DNA of 64,000 nt, taken from NCBI GenBank assembly GCA_948474755.1, contig CAOLHI010001825.1, positions 248,001-312,000 on the forward strand. Reading direction: 5' to 3'. The notes below the pieces were generated by a model. The model worked only from the letters and a program-made list of their open reading frames with translations. It searched no databases and had not been told where the DNA came from. Of this stretch, positions 22,690 through 31,845 are shown piece by piece. Position 1 is the first letter of the stretch, and the number at the start of each line of letters is the position of its first letter. The translations under genes were made by a program, and so were the position numbers. This stretch comes from Ctenosaura bakeri (taxonomy: Eukaryota; Chordata; Lepidosauria; Squamata; Iguanidae).

Positions 22690-22835
22690 TGCACACTTCA
22701 AGTTGCCTGTTGACTTATGGCAACCCCATGAATTTCACAGGGTTTTGTCAGGCAATGAATACTCAGAGTTGGTTTTGCCAGTTCCTTCCTCTGAAAGACA
22801 GCCTAAAGCACCTGGTATTTGCTAGCAATCTCCTG
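22690..22835 (-). repeat. 5S-type SINE, 3' half, minus strand
   Basis: The plus strand reads TTCAAGTTGCCTGTTGACTT, ATGGCAACCCCATGAATTTC, then 'ccagttccttcctctgaa' and 'gcacctggtatttgctagcaatctcc'. This is the reverse complement of the body of the SINEs at 37400-37620 and 45380-45596. The 5S-like head is cut off. Confidence 0.75.
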
Positions 22836-23128
22836 GTTTAAATTAAAACAATTTGGAGGGTTGAATGTGCACTACTCCTTCACAAATGGGTCAGTCTGAA
22901 AAGGAAATGCAAAAGCTAAATTGACACACAATATGACTGTTGCACTGAAATGCTCATTTTGAGACCTGGAAAGTTGAGCTAGGATAGAAAAAAGGACAAC
23001 AGAGAAATAAATGGATTCTTTGCTCTTCTTCTCAAACCAGCATAACCGCCAGCTCCACCAGCCAAACAGCACTTGCCAGAGGTCAGCCATTTCCCTAATG
23101 CCCTCTTTATGGTCAAGATGGTAGGCTA

Positions 23129-23549
23129 GGGCTCTTTCCACTCCACCCTCCCAACCCGCCATAGGAACAGGAGAAGGACAGGACCATGACAATGCTTCTG
23201 GACAATGTCATCATGGTCCCTTCCTTCCCCTGGCAGTGTGATTGTGCCACAAATCATTGACAAGTTTTCCTTGTCAATGACTGGCAATCATGCCACCATC
23301 CTGCTGTGCACCTGTGCTTACCTTCCCTGTGGAGGCCCTGGAAGCACAATGGCTGTGCTTCCTGCCCCTGCAGAGCCTGGGACAGTACCCAGCTGGACTG
23401 CAACAGGAAGAGGCATGGCCATCGCATTTCCTGGATCTTGGAGGCAGCCAGCACGGAGGGGAGCGCTCCTGTCACGTTCCGCTCCTCGCAGGGCTGACAT
23501 CAGGACTCAACTGGGTGTCTCCAGGACAAGGTAAATTGCAAAAAGGGCC
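23129..23549. mobile_element. GGCC-family long MITE, CpG-depleted copy
   Basis: It opens GGGCTCTTTCCACTCCACC and ends GCAAAAAGGGCC. The landmark block survives as GTGCTTACCTTCCCTGTGGA, where CpG-rich copies have cgcacttacc...gtgcggag. Most CpG positions have become TpG or CpA, indicating an old, methylated copy. Frames at 23205-23586 on both strands are by-products of its composition. Confidence 0.8.
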
Positions 23550-24043
23550 TCAACTGACCTTAGGTCAATTCCAGCAGGGATCTTAGTTTCTAAGCAGTAG
23601 CAACTGCTGATTTAAACTACACTTTTAAGGAACTATTCACAGTGCTGAACCCTTTCTCCCAAATGGGCCCAGCATTTTGGGCACCTCCCTTAAAATTCAG
23701 ACTAAAATCAAGAGTAAATTCACTGGCCCACTGACATGGGAGCTACCCATCACCACTGCTCTTAAGAATATTGGCTTTGCTGTTTGGGTACCATCTTGAG
23801 CATACTGTTGTTGTGGTTGTTTCTGCACCAGTAAAAATTAAGATAATAATTGTTAAATGTACCCAGGATGATTAAACAGGAGAGCATTTTATAATCAATT
23901 TTATCTTGAAATAAGAATTATTACTGAATTATTTTTCCCAGTGGCCATATTTGGTCAGTCTAGCATTACTTTCATAGAGGTAGTGGCAAGAGGAACATAG
24001 AAACTTTTTCCCCTGAGATTTCTTGTCCCCGTACCTAGGCTGT

Positions 24044-24275
24044 TGATGTATTTGTGTGCCTTCAAGCCATTTACAACCTACTGTGACTCTAAAGTGAACC
24101 TATCATGGGTTTTTTTGGCAAGGTTTGTTCAGAAGGGGGTTGCCTTTGCCTTCCTCTGAGGCTGAGAGAGTGCAGCTTGCCCAAGATCACCCTCTGGGTT
24201 TCCATGGCTGAGCAGGTATTCAAAACCTGGTCTCCAGACTCCCAGACCAATATTCAAATGACTACACCACGCTGG
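24044..24275 (-). repeat. tRNA-headed SINE, minus strand
   Basis: The minus strand begins CCAGCGTGGTGTAGTCA and contains a B-box-like segment (GGTTTTGAATACC), the 'cagccatggaaacccagagggtgatcttgggcaagc' body and a 'gtagtaaatggcttgaaggcac' tail. It belongs to the same family as 1125-1354 and 44915-45107. Confidence 0.82.
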
Positions 24276-25811
24276 CTCATACCACTACACCACACCTAAG
24301 CAACAGTCCTGAAAGTACTTAATAAATAGGCACTAGTACCTTTCCTTCTTTGTCAGATGGGGTCCTCTAAGTCTGTCCCAGGAAGCTACTCTCATGAAAG
24401 CTTCCCAGATCATTGCCCCCGTACATTTTTGAAATAGAAAATGGGATTCTATTTTTCCATGAGCACGCTTGCAAGCAAGAGTGGCTCTTAATCTTTGTAG
24501 GTAAACCATGATGAAAGCAGGTAGGCATGTGGTGCTGCACACTTGCTTGTTTGCTTGATTGCTTGCACATTTGCACAGGCTGCTAATAATTAAATTTTCC
24601 CTTCCAAGAAAAAGCCTCCAGGAAGCAACTTCTCTGGGAGCCAGCAGAACGGCTTGAAAGATCAGCGTTGCTCCCCTCCCCCGTGTTACCATTCTGATAC
24701 GACAGCATTCCTTCTTCATTCCACAGCAAAGATAGAAGATCTGAATTCTTTGCAAGGAAGGTCATCCTTTCACAGCCAAATGCCTGTGTGCTCAGCCAGT
24801 CCCCTCCAGCAACCTGCAAGCATAACAAGCATTGGAAAAACAGGGGCTGCCCTTCGCTTATTAATGTGTTTATTAGGCAACAGAGTGCTTTCCAACAATA
24901 TTTCTCCAAATGCTTTTTAAAGAATTGTTCCTCATTTGACTTGTGCAGCAGTTCAGTCAGACCGAGCCTGGCATACACACAAGTCACATACTGTTCACTA
25001 TCACAAAGTGGCTCACGCCAAAGAATGCCAAGTGAAGTTGAAAAATATGTTGAGTATTTTTAACATGAAAATATGCCTTATGGACTCACCACTGTTTGGC
25101 CTGAGTGGCTGTTAGAAAAACATTTCCTCTGCTGATGGTGTTCCTGTCATCCTGTTACTTAAACCTACATAAAATGGAGAGAGGGCACTGGGAGAGAAAC
25201 ATTAAGAATTGTGGGGTGCCATAGCTCATATCCAGCTCTTAATGGTCAGTATTAAGGGGAATGTGTGGCACTTATGGGCTTCTCTATTTGGGCAAATGTC
25301 AGGAGATAGCAATATTTGTTGCTGTAGTTCTCATTTAAAAAAAAAATTCAAACAATGGCTGGCATCCTGTTAACAAGTTACAATAGTGTAAGTCTTGTTT
25401 ACACTATTGTAACCCACTTTTTTGGTCATTAGGGAAGTTGGAATTCTTTACCAACCAAAGAATTACTAACACCCTCCCCCATAACATTTTAAGTGATGTT
25501 ACCCAACACAGCAACATAACATGGCCATTTCCACGTTGTTAGAGAATGGGGAAATGTCCAGCTATTTTCCAGGAGCAGCAGCAGAGGAGGCGGGAAGAGT
25601 GTGGGGAACTGGTGATCACCCTCCCTGGATCTTCCTGCCACTCATGCGGGGCGCATCTGTACCAGTGGCAGGGAGAATGGGAGGAGCAAGTAGGGTGGGA
25701 ATGGAGTGTGAGAGGGAGAATGGAGGGCAAGCAGGCACCCTGCGAATAATCAAATTAGCGAAAGTGAAACCTGTGAATGTGGAGGAAGAACTGTATTTAC
25801 ATACACAGTTT
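24276..25811. other. Unassigned sequence with one strong small hairpin
   Basis: No gene is recognised. Overlapping frames around 24333-25063 on both strands and 25521-25913 lack domains. A 15-bp perfect stem lies at 25377-25413. Confidence 0.35.
25377..25413. repeat. Perfect 15-bp stem hairpin
   Basis: GTTACAATAGTGTAA and TTACACTATTGTAAC are exact reverse complements separated by a 7-base loop (GTCTTGT). No T-run follows that would suggest a Pol III terminator on the plus strand. Confidence 0.85.
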
Positions 25812-26200
25812 GGGTTCCTGAAGGAGTACACTGTCCTCCTCCTTGCTGCTAGGCCTCATCTCCATAGCAACCAACCTATTCCTATACCTGTAAATTTTCC
25901 CCATATTCCCTAATCCAATCTTTATTCAGAGTTGTTAACATTCAGAGGTTGGGTTCCTGAGGGAATACACTGTCCTCCTTGCTGCTAGGCCTCATCTCCA
26001 TGGCAACTGGCCTATTCCAATACTTGTAACTCATTCCCATATTCCCCAATCCAATCTGTATTCATAGTTGTTAACATACCAAGGTTGAGTTCTTGCGAGA
26101 ATACGCTGTCCTCCTCCTTGCTGCTAGGCATCATCTCCATAGCAACCAACCTAGTACCTGTAACTTTTCCCCATAGTCCCCGATCCAATCTGTGTTCTCT
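25812..26200 (+). repeat. Minisatellite, about 138-bp unit, three copies
   Basis: The unit begins GGGTTCCTGAAGGAGTACAC and continues with 'ctgtcctcctccttgctgctaggcctcatctccatagcaacc'. It restarts at 25951 and 26087 (periods 139 and 136). The third copy is the most diverged and ends near 26200. A partial fourth piece, CTTCATCTCCATAGCAACC, lies at 26467-26486. Confidence 0.9.
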
Positions 26201-26497
26201 GGCAACGTTGATGTACTGGCTTTTGATTTTTTTGCTTCTTGTTGAATTTGTGCAATGGCTTTACCTTTTTCTGGAAGCATTTTTTGTTTTGAATTTCAGC
26301 TTTAAGATTCCTCACATATCAAACCCATACAAGAAACTTTAAGATGCTTCACATATGGAACCCATATAATCTACTGTGTGAGGTGAGAAGACCTTGTAAC
26401 TATGTTGTGTATGTCACTTTAATTTTTCTCACATATGCCTCCCAAATGTTTTCTGGCATCCTTATTGATGGTAGGCTTCATCTCCATAGCAACCAGC

Positions 26498-26575
26498 CTG
26501 AGGCCCAAGAGCTCTCTGGCTGAGAATTCTAAAGACTCCTCTCTAAATGGCGAACCCCAGGATTCCATGGAATCT
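26498..26575. mobile_element. GGCC-family MITE, central fragment
   Basis: GAGCTCTCTGGCTGAGAATTC and then 'cgaaccccaggattccatgg' match the middle of the palindromic element. Both termini are missing. Confidence 0.6.
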
Positions 26576-26922
26576 TCACAGCCAGTCAATCATATGAGGT
26601 TTTCTCGCCTCACACAGCCAATCATATGCTGACGTGGACAAACAGACAAACGTGCAGACAAACATTCACTTTTGCATAGTAGATCAAGCACTGCCACTCC
26701 ATCATCTAGACCCAAAAGTAAAAGTGAGCAGCAGCTGAGCAGAAGGGTGGGCCTGAGTGGAGAAAATATTTAAGGATCCAAAGAACAGAAAGTCTGTAAG
26801 ATCAGCATTTCTCAAATTTAACCCATGCTCCCTTTTGATAAATGCAAATGTAAATAGGACCTGCAACAAATGAAGCAATAGGCAGCCCATATTTTCTGTT
26901 TCTCCCACTGCACTTCAACATT

Positions 26923-27234
26923 ACAGGAGCACACAATCTCACCACCTTGGAGAGGTAGTTCCAGTGGTGAAGAGGTTGTGATAACTACCTTCAAATTTGG
27001 TAATTCTCATCCAGGTTGGGAGCTGGATATCAGGATATCGTAAGAGACATTTGTAGTTTAGGAAGAAAAACATAATCAGTATTATGTTTTTCTTCCCAAA
27101 CTACAAATGCCTCTTACGATATCCTGATATCCAGCTCCCAACCTGGATGAGAATCACCAAATTTGAAGGTAGTTATCACAACTTCTTCACCACTGGAACT
27201 ACCTCTCCAAGGTGGTGAGATTGTGTGCTCCTGT
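26923..27234. repeat. 312-bp near-perfect palindrome
   Basis: The left arm is 26923-27076 and the right arm 27081-27234, 154 bp each, around a 4-base spacer (CAGT). The arms pair without any indel. By eye only about four or five positions differ, and those I checked are all transitions. The outer end is ACAGGAGCACACAATCTCAC and the centre CATAATCAGTATTATG. The right arm runs directly into sequence that leads to the RTE copy, so the palindrome is probably linked to that insertion. Confidence 0.95.
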
Positions 27235-27318
27235 GAGGCAAGAGGCTATGATGATGGCAGCAGTGCTGCTGGTAGGGTCTTTTGTGTCAGACAGACTTTT
27301 GCTGAGTAGCCAGACTAT

Positions 27319-27926
27319 GGCCCTTTTCTCACGGGCTTTCTGTCGCGCGAGAGCCCCCTGAGCCTCGCGGGAGTGGGAGCGTTGCTCTGCACGATGCACT
27401 CCCACTTCCGCCGCGCTCACGGGGCTGCAGCGGTGTGATCGCGGGTTTTTTTATTTTCACCTCAAAGCAAAAATCACCCACGCTCGCGCAACGCCCCTAG
27501 CGCCCGCGCGCACTTACCTCCTGTGCGGAGCGTCGGGGAGGCGGCCGGGTCACGCTTCCTTCCCTCCGCCCCTGCGGAAGGAAGGGGCGCGGCGCTAGCG
27601 CAACGGACACGACAGTCTCCTGCTTCACGAGGGGGGCGGACGCGCAAGCCTCCTGCTTCGCGGGGGGCGGACACGCGAGCCTCCTGCTTTGCGGGGGGCG
27701 GACACGCGAGCCTCCTGCTTCGTGGGGGGGATGGACGCGCGAGCCTCCTGCTTCGCGCGGGGGGGTGGATGCGCGAGCCGCCGCCTCCTCCAGGAGGCTG
27801 CCGCTTCCCCGCTCGTTCCTTTGCCTGCGGAAGGATCGAGCGGGGAAGCGGCAGCCTCCTGGAGGAGCCTTCTCGTGCGAGCCGCCCTCCCCTGCTCGCG
27901 CGAGAAGCCTCAATGCGAAAAGGGCC
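27319..27926. mobile_element. GGCC-family long MITE, CpG-island-like, TAT duplication
   Basis: The 608-bp element goes from GGCCCTTTTCTCACGGG to GCGAAAAGGGCC, flanked by TAT on both sides (27316-27318 and 27927-27929). It is extremely CpG-rich. Landmarks in order are the CGCGCGAGAGCC subterminal block, CGCACTTACCTCCTGTGCGG, CGCTTCCTTCCCTCCGCCCC, a five-copy 31-33-bp minisatellite (27616-27775) and a long GC hairpin (27788-27863). Frames of 125-168 codons on both strands, rich in Arg, Pro and Ala, are compositional. No transposase is encoded. Confidence 0.92.
27616..27775 (+). repeat. 31-33-bp minisatellite inside the MITE
   Basis: Five units begin CCTCCTGCTTCG (or a close variant) at 27616, 27649, 27680, 27711 and 27744, each ending in a GGACRCGCGAG-like word. 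The related copy at 38937-39469 has only about one equivalent unit, so the array expanded in this copy or its lineage. Confidence 0.88.
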
Positions 27927-28496
27927 TATATTGCCCAAACAGCTACTGGGCAGCAGCAGTAGTCAGGGTGACACTGGTGGAGGATCTCTCAGAGACAACT
28001 GCAGTGGCACCATGGCTAATGCTTCTTAGTACTGCACAGAGGGAGGGATGCCAAACATCCTTTTGAAGATCTTTTACCAGGAAAACCCTATGATGAGACA
28101 ATTCAAAATGAAACAAAAGATAGTGCCAGAAAATGAGACTGCCAGATTGGATGGCATTCAACAAGCTACTGGAGAAGAGCAGAGGACAATTATGTGTAGC
28201 ACTGTGGCTAATGACACAACTGGACTCAAACCAAAAGAATGTTCAGCTGTTGATATACTCAAAAGCAAAAAGGAAGTCTGAAGCTACATAACACATATTA
28301 TATGAACATAGAATATGAGCAGCATGAATCAGGGGAACCTAGGCACAATAAAACAAATAAACAAATAAAAAAGGAACATATAAACACTGCAATATTTGGG
28401 TTGAGTGAGCCAAAGCGGACAGAAATGGGACTTTTTGAATCAAATAGTTACGCAGTATTTTACTTTGGAAATAAAAATCACAGAAGAAATTCGGTG

Positions 28497-29660
28497 GTGA
28501 AAAGTAATAATAAAGATATTAGAGAATACACTAGATTTGAACAAATGACTAACCAAAGAGATGGAATGGAGGAAAATGAAATATTGAAGGGTACCACAGG
28601 TGAAATATATAAAATATTGTCAATATATGAAGATGAAGGTGAATATCTTAGAAAAATATGGAAGGAAGAACTAGCACAAAAAAATAGATATTCAAGAATG
28701 GGGAAAGATTTGGAATCAGAGTCATTTAAAAAAAAATATCCGTAAGGAAAAAAGAGAATTATTATAAATTGGTCTGGAGATGGTACCTAACACCAGTAAG
28801 GTTAAATCATATAGATAAGAAACACTCAAGGTTATGCTGGAGGGGTTGCCAAGAGATTGGCACATATATTCACATGTGGTGGAATTGTGAAGGTCTACAG
28901 AAATTTTGGCAAATTGTGTTTAAGGAGATAAAAGAGATAACAGGAATTGACTTACAAATATGTCCGAGTATAGCATTATTATCTATATTTGATAAGGTTA
29001 ATTGTACCCAGGCAACAAAGGATTTAATTACAAATTTATTAACAGCAGCAAAGTTAATTATATCAAGAAAATTGAAAATGCAAGAAGATTTTCAAATAAA
29101 AGATTAGTATAAAGAAGTGTGGAAAATAGCGATTAATGATAAGCTAACATGTCAAATTAAAGTCAAAAAAGGAATAATGAAAGGGAATGATTTTGAAGAA
29201 ATATGGAAGATAATTGTGGAAAAAGTCCTAATAAAAGAGGGATGTGTCACACCTCCACAAGAAGAATTACAATTTTGGCAAGTAGAGTAAGCTGAAAGAT
29301 AATTGACTCAGGGGATGGGTTTACACTTAGTGTTAGAGCTTACATTTAAGGTTTCATTTAAGGTTATATTTAAAGTTAGGGTTGGTATTAATATGTTTAG
29401 TAATAGGATCATATTTAGTAACAGCAATTGGTTAGATATAGTTGAAAAGGAGAGAGTTAAGAATGTAACAAAAATATATAAGCAATATAATATATAACAT
29501 GTGGAATAAATATATGATGATAAAAGATCTGGAAATAAATTATAATGTAAGCTATTTTGTTGTAATGTTTTCTTTTTCACTTTTATGGTAATCACATGGT
29601 GTTTTGTTTGTTTTTTCTTTTATAATTAATAGAAATTTAGAAAAAAATAAAAAAAGAAAA
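28497..29660 (+). mobile_element. L1 LINE, 5'-truncated, with target duplication and A-rich tail
   Basis: The 1,164-bp insertion sits in the RTE endonuclease region. It is flanked by AGAAATTCGGTG (28485-28496) and AGAAATTTGGTG (29661-29672), a 12-bp target duplication with one mismatch. The insert ends in an A-rich tail, as L1 does. It holds only the C-terminal part of ORF2 and a 3' untranslated region of about 550 bp, so it arrived truncated and never encoded a full protein. Confidence 0.9.
28769..29107 (+). pseudogene. L1 ORF2 C-terminal fragment
   Basis: The translation contains WRWYLTPVRLNHIDKKHSRL (residues 3-22), CWRGCQEIGTYIHMWWNCEG (about 23-42) and FWQIVFKEIKEITG. This is the cysteine/histidine-rich C-terminal domain of L1 ORF2, with C-x3-C, H and C positions kept. 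L1-like sequence upstream (28500-28745) is in another frame with a stop, and the sequence after 29107 continues as L1-like with a stop, so the frame is broken. It makes no enzyme because the endonuclease and palm were never present in this copy. Confidence 0.87.
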
Positions 29661-30743
29661 AGAAATTTGGTGACATTTATAGTGAGAAAATATGTAGCAA
29701 AAGTAGTCAAAAGACACAATGTAAAGTCTGGCCAAATAATATCAATAAGACTTCAGTATAATTCACGTTTATGCTCCAAATACAAAGGCAGAAGAAGAAG
29801 AAATTGAAAGATTTGATGCTGGAGTCCAGGAAAAAAATTGATCACACCGCAGAACAGGACTTCTTGTTAATCACAGGCAATTGGAATGCAAAAGAAAGAA
29901 ATATATGAAGACAAACCTACAATTTTAGAAAGTGAACTAGAAGCTGCACTCAGAGCACTTGGGAAAAACAAATCATAGAGCTGCTTCAAGCTACGGAGAC
30001 AGAATTTAGTATAGTTCCAACTAAAATCTCTCAACAAATATGGAAAATGAAAGACTGGCCCACATATTGGAAATGCTCGATACATATTTCAGTATCCAAG
30101 TAGGGGGACACTGGGGGTTGCAGTAACCACAGGACCATTGCATTAATTTTCCATTCAAGCAAAGTCAAGTTTAAAATTTTACAACAAAGATGTCTACCAT
30201 ATATGGAGCAAGAAATGCCAGATGTCCAAGCTGGGTTCAGGAAAGGAAGATGGACTACAAATCATGTTGCAAACTTAACATTAGATTAAAAGAAATCATC
30301 CTGTAACTTTATTGATATAGCAAAGCCTTTGATTGTGTGGATCATGAAAAACTAGGGATCACTCTTAAAGAAATGGGCATGCCACAACATTTGATTGTCT
30401 TTATGCCTAACCCATACAAAGGACAAGAGACTACTGTTAGGAGAGAATATAGAGAAACTGAACAGTTTCCAATTGGCAAGGGGATCAAATAAGTCTGCAT
30501 TTTACCACTCTATCTGTTTAAGTTGTATGCTAAACATATTATACATAAAGCAGGATTAGACTCAGAGGAAGGAAGGAAGAAAACTGGAGGTAGGAACATC
30601 AACAATTTGAGATATGCAGATGACACCATACTACTAGCAGGAAACAGCAAAGACTTGGAACGATAACTGAAGAAAGTCAAGGCAAGAAGTCAAAGCCCCA
30701 GCTTTACAGTTGAACACTAAAAAAACAAGAATAATGACCACAG

Positions 30744-31037
30744 ATGATTTACATAACCTTAAAGATATGCAAGATCAAGAACACTGAAATAGTTCAAGAT
30801 TTTCCATGCCTTGACTCAGTCATTAATCAGAATGGAGACTGCAGTCAAGAAATTAGAAGAAGACTAGGACTTGGAATGGCAGGTATAAAGGAATTAGACA
30901 AGATCCTGATATGTAAAGATATATCACTGATTGTTAGGATTGTCCATGCCATCATATTTCCTATTTCTATGTATGATTGTGAAAACGAGACAGTGAAGAA
31001 AACTGACAGGAAGAAAAGCAATTCTTTTGAAATGTAG
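30744..31037 (+). pseudogene. RTE ORF2 C-terminal fragment (97 codons)
   Basis: The segment includes FPCLDSVINQNGDCSQEIRR (residues 20-39), IFPISMYDCENETVKKTDRK and NSFEM. It corresponds to the region 100-200 residues after the YADD box in RTE/BovB-clade reverse transcriptases, where family members have 'YLGS-I---G-C--EI-RR' and 'YGCE-WT-KK---R'. It continues in other frames to about 31300 (a GHIMRRHDSLERQ-like block) before the element's 3' tail. Stops on both sides mark it as dead. Confidence 0.85.
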
Positions 31038-31356
31038 TGCTGAATAAGATTCTGTAGAGATGCTCGACTGCTAAAAAGACAAATAAACAGGTCCTAGAAC
31101 AAATCAAGTCAGAATTCTACCTAGAAGCCAAGATATGTAAACTGAGGCTTTCATACTCTGGCCATATCATGAGAAGACATGACTCACTAGAAAGACAATA
31201 ATGAATGGTAAGGTAGAAGGCAGTAGGAAAAAAGGAAGACCGCATTACAGATGGATGGACTCAATCATACATCCCTGAATCTGCAAGGTCTGAGCAAGCT
31301 AGTTGATGATAAGGTGATTTGGATGTCTTTCATTCATAGAATCACCATAAGTCCAA

Positions 31357-31800
31357 GGCCCTTTCCGCACGTGGGAAAGGAACCACACAAAAATGGGACT
31401 CACCGGATTTCTTCAGCATCCGGGCGAGTCCGTCGGGACAAGGAGCAGTGCGAGCTCGTCGCTCCGCACTGCTCTTGCGTCCAAAATGGTGGCTTCCGGT
31501 TGGTGGAGGCTCTCCACCAACCAGAAAAGCTCGCCATCCTAAAGCCCACCCCCGGCATATCTGCAGGCACGCACTAGGAGCGCGACGACGGAGCGACACG
31601 GAGTCACACGCTCCATGCTTTTTAAAAACCTCTTAAAAGAGGTTTTTAAAGAGTACGCTACGCGACCAGTTCCAGTCGCTCCGAACTGGACTGAGGTGCG
31701 GAACTACAAAAAGTAGTCCACCCTAGTCCACTCCACGGTGCAGAAGACCTCCGTTGGAGGTCGCTCTGCACTGTTTTAATAGGCCTGTGCGGAAAGGACC
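31357..31800. mobile_element. GGCC-family long MITE in RTE tail, CAA duplication
   Basis: The 444-bp element runs from GGCCCTTTCCGCACGTGG to GTGCGGAAAGGACC, flanked by CAA on both sides (31354-31356 and 31801-31803). It interrupts the 3' tail of the RTE copy. Removing the element and one CAA gives a sequence that matches the tail of the RTE fragment at 3860-3893. It belongs to a third subfamily shared with 41041-41400 (CTTCCGGTTGGTGGAGGCTC, CTCGCCATCCTAAAGCCC). A perfect inverted repeat, TTAAAAACCTCTTAAAAG and its mirror, lies near 31620-31650. Confidence 0.93.
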
Positions 31801-31845
31801 CAAGTCAACTTGATAGCAGTTAACAACAACAATCACAACTCCTGT

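Larger units (their letters stand above)
27235..31845 (+). mobile_element. RTE/BovB-type LINE, interrupted by two MITEs and an L1
   Basis: The pieces are 27235-27318, 27930-28496, 29673-31356 and 31804-31845. Coding remnants run in the expected order. First is an N-terminal endonuclease block, GLSEPKRTEMGLFESNSYAVF (28410-28470). Next come VYAPNTKAEEEEIERF (about 29768-29815) and FLLITGNWNAK (about 29860-29892), where the catalytic GDWNAK box has asparagine in place of aspartate. Then follow a reverse transcriptase with RYADDTILLAG (30610-30642) and a C-terminal segment. Several hundred codons between the endonuclease and reverse transcriptase are deleted and many stops are present. The 3' tail is split by a MITE. 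The two flanking MITEs and the L1 must be younger than this copy. Confidence 0.87.

Noticed and set aside
25521..25913. A 130-codon frame with overlapping frames on both strands
   Set aside because: It crosses into the minisatellite, has no recognisable domain and no splice context.
25812..27775. CRISPR array
   Set aside because: The direct repeats at 25812-26200 and 27616-27775 are contiguous minisatellite units without unique spacers, in vertebrate DNA with no cas genes.
27474..28066. Arg/Pro/Ala-rich frames of 125-168 codons on both strands
   Set aside because: They lie in a CpG-rich MITE. Stops are rare in such sequence, several frames overlap on both strands, and none has a domain.
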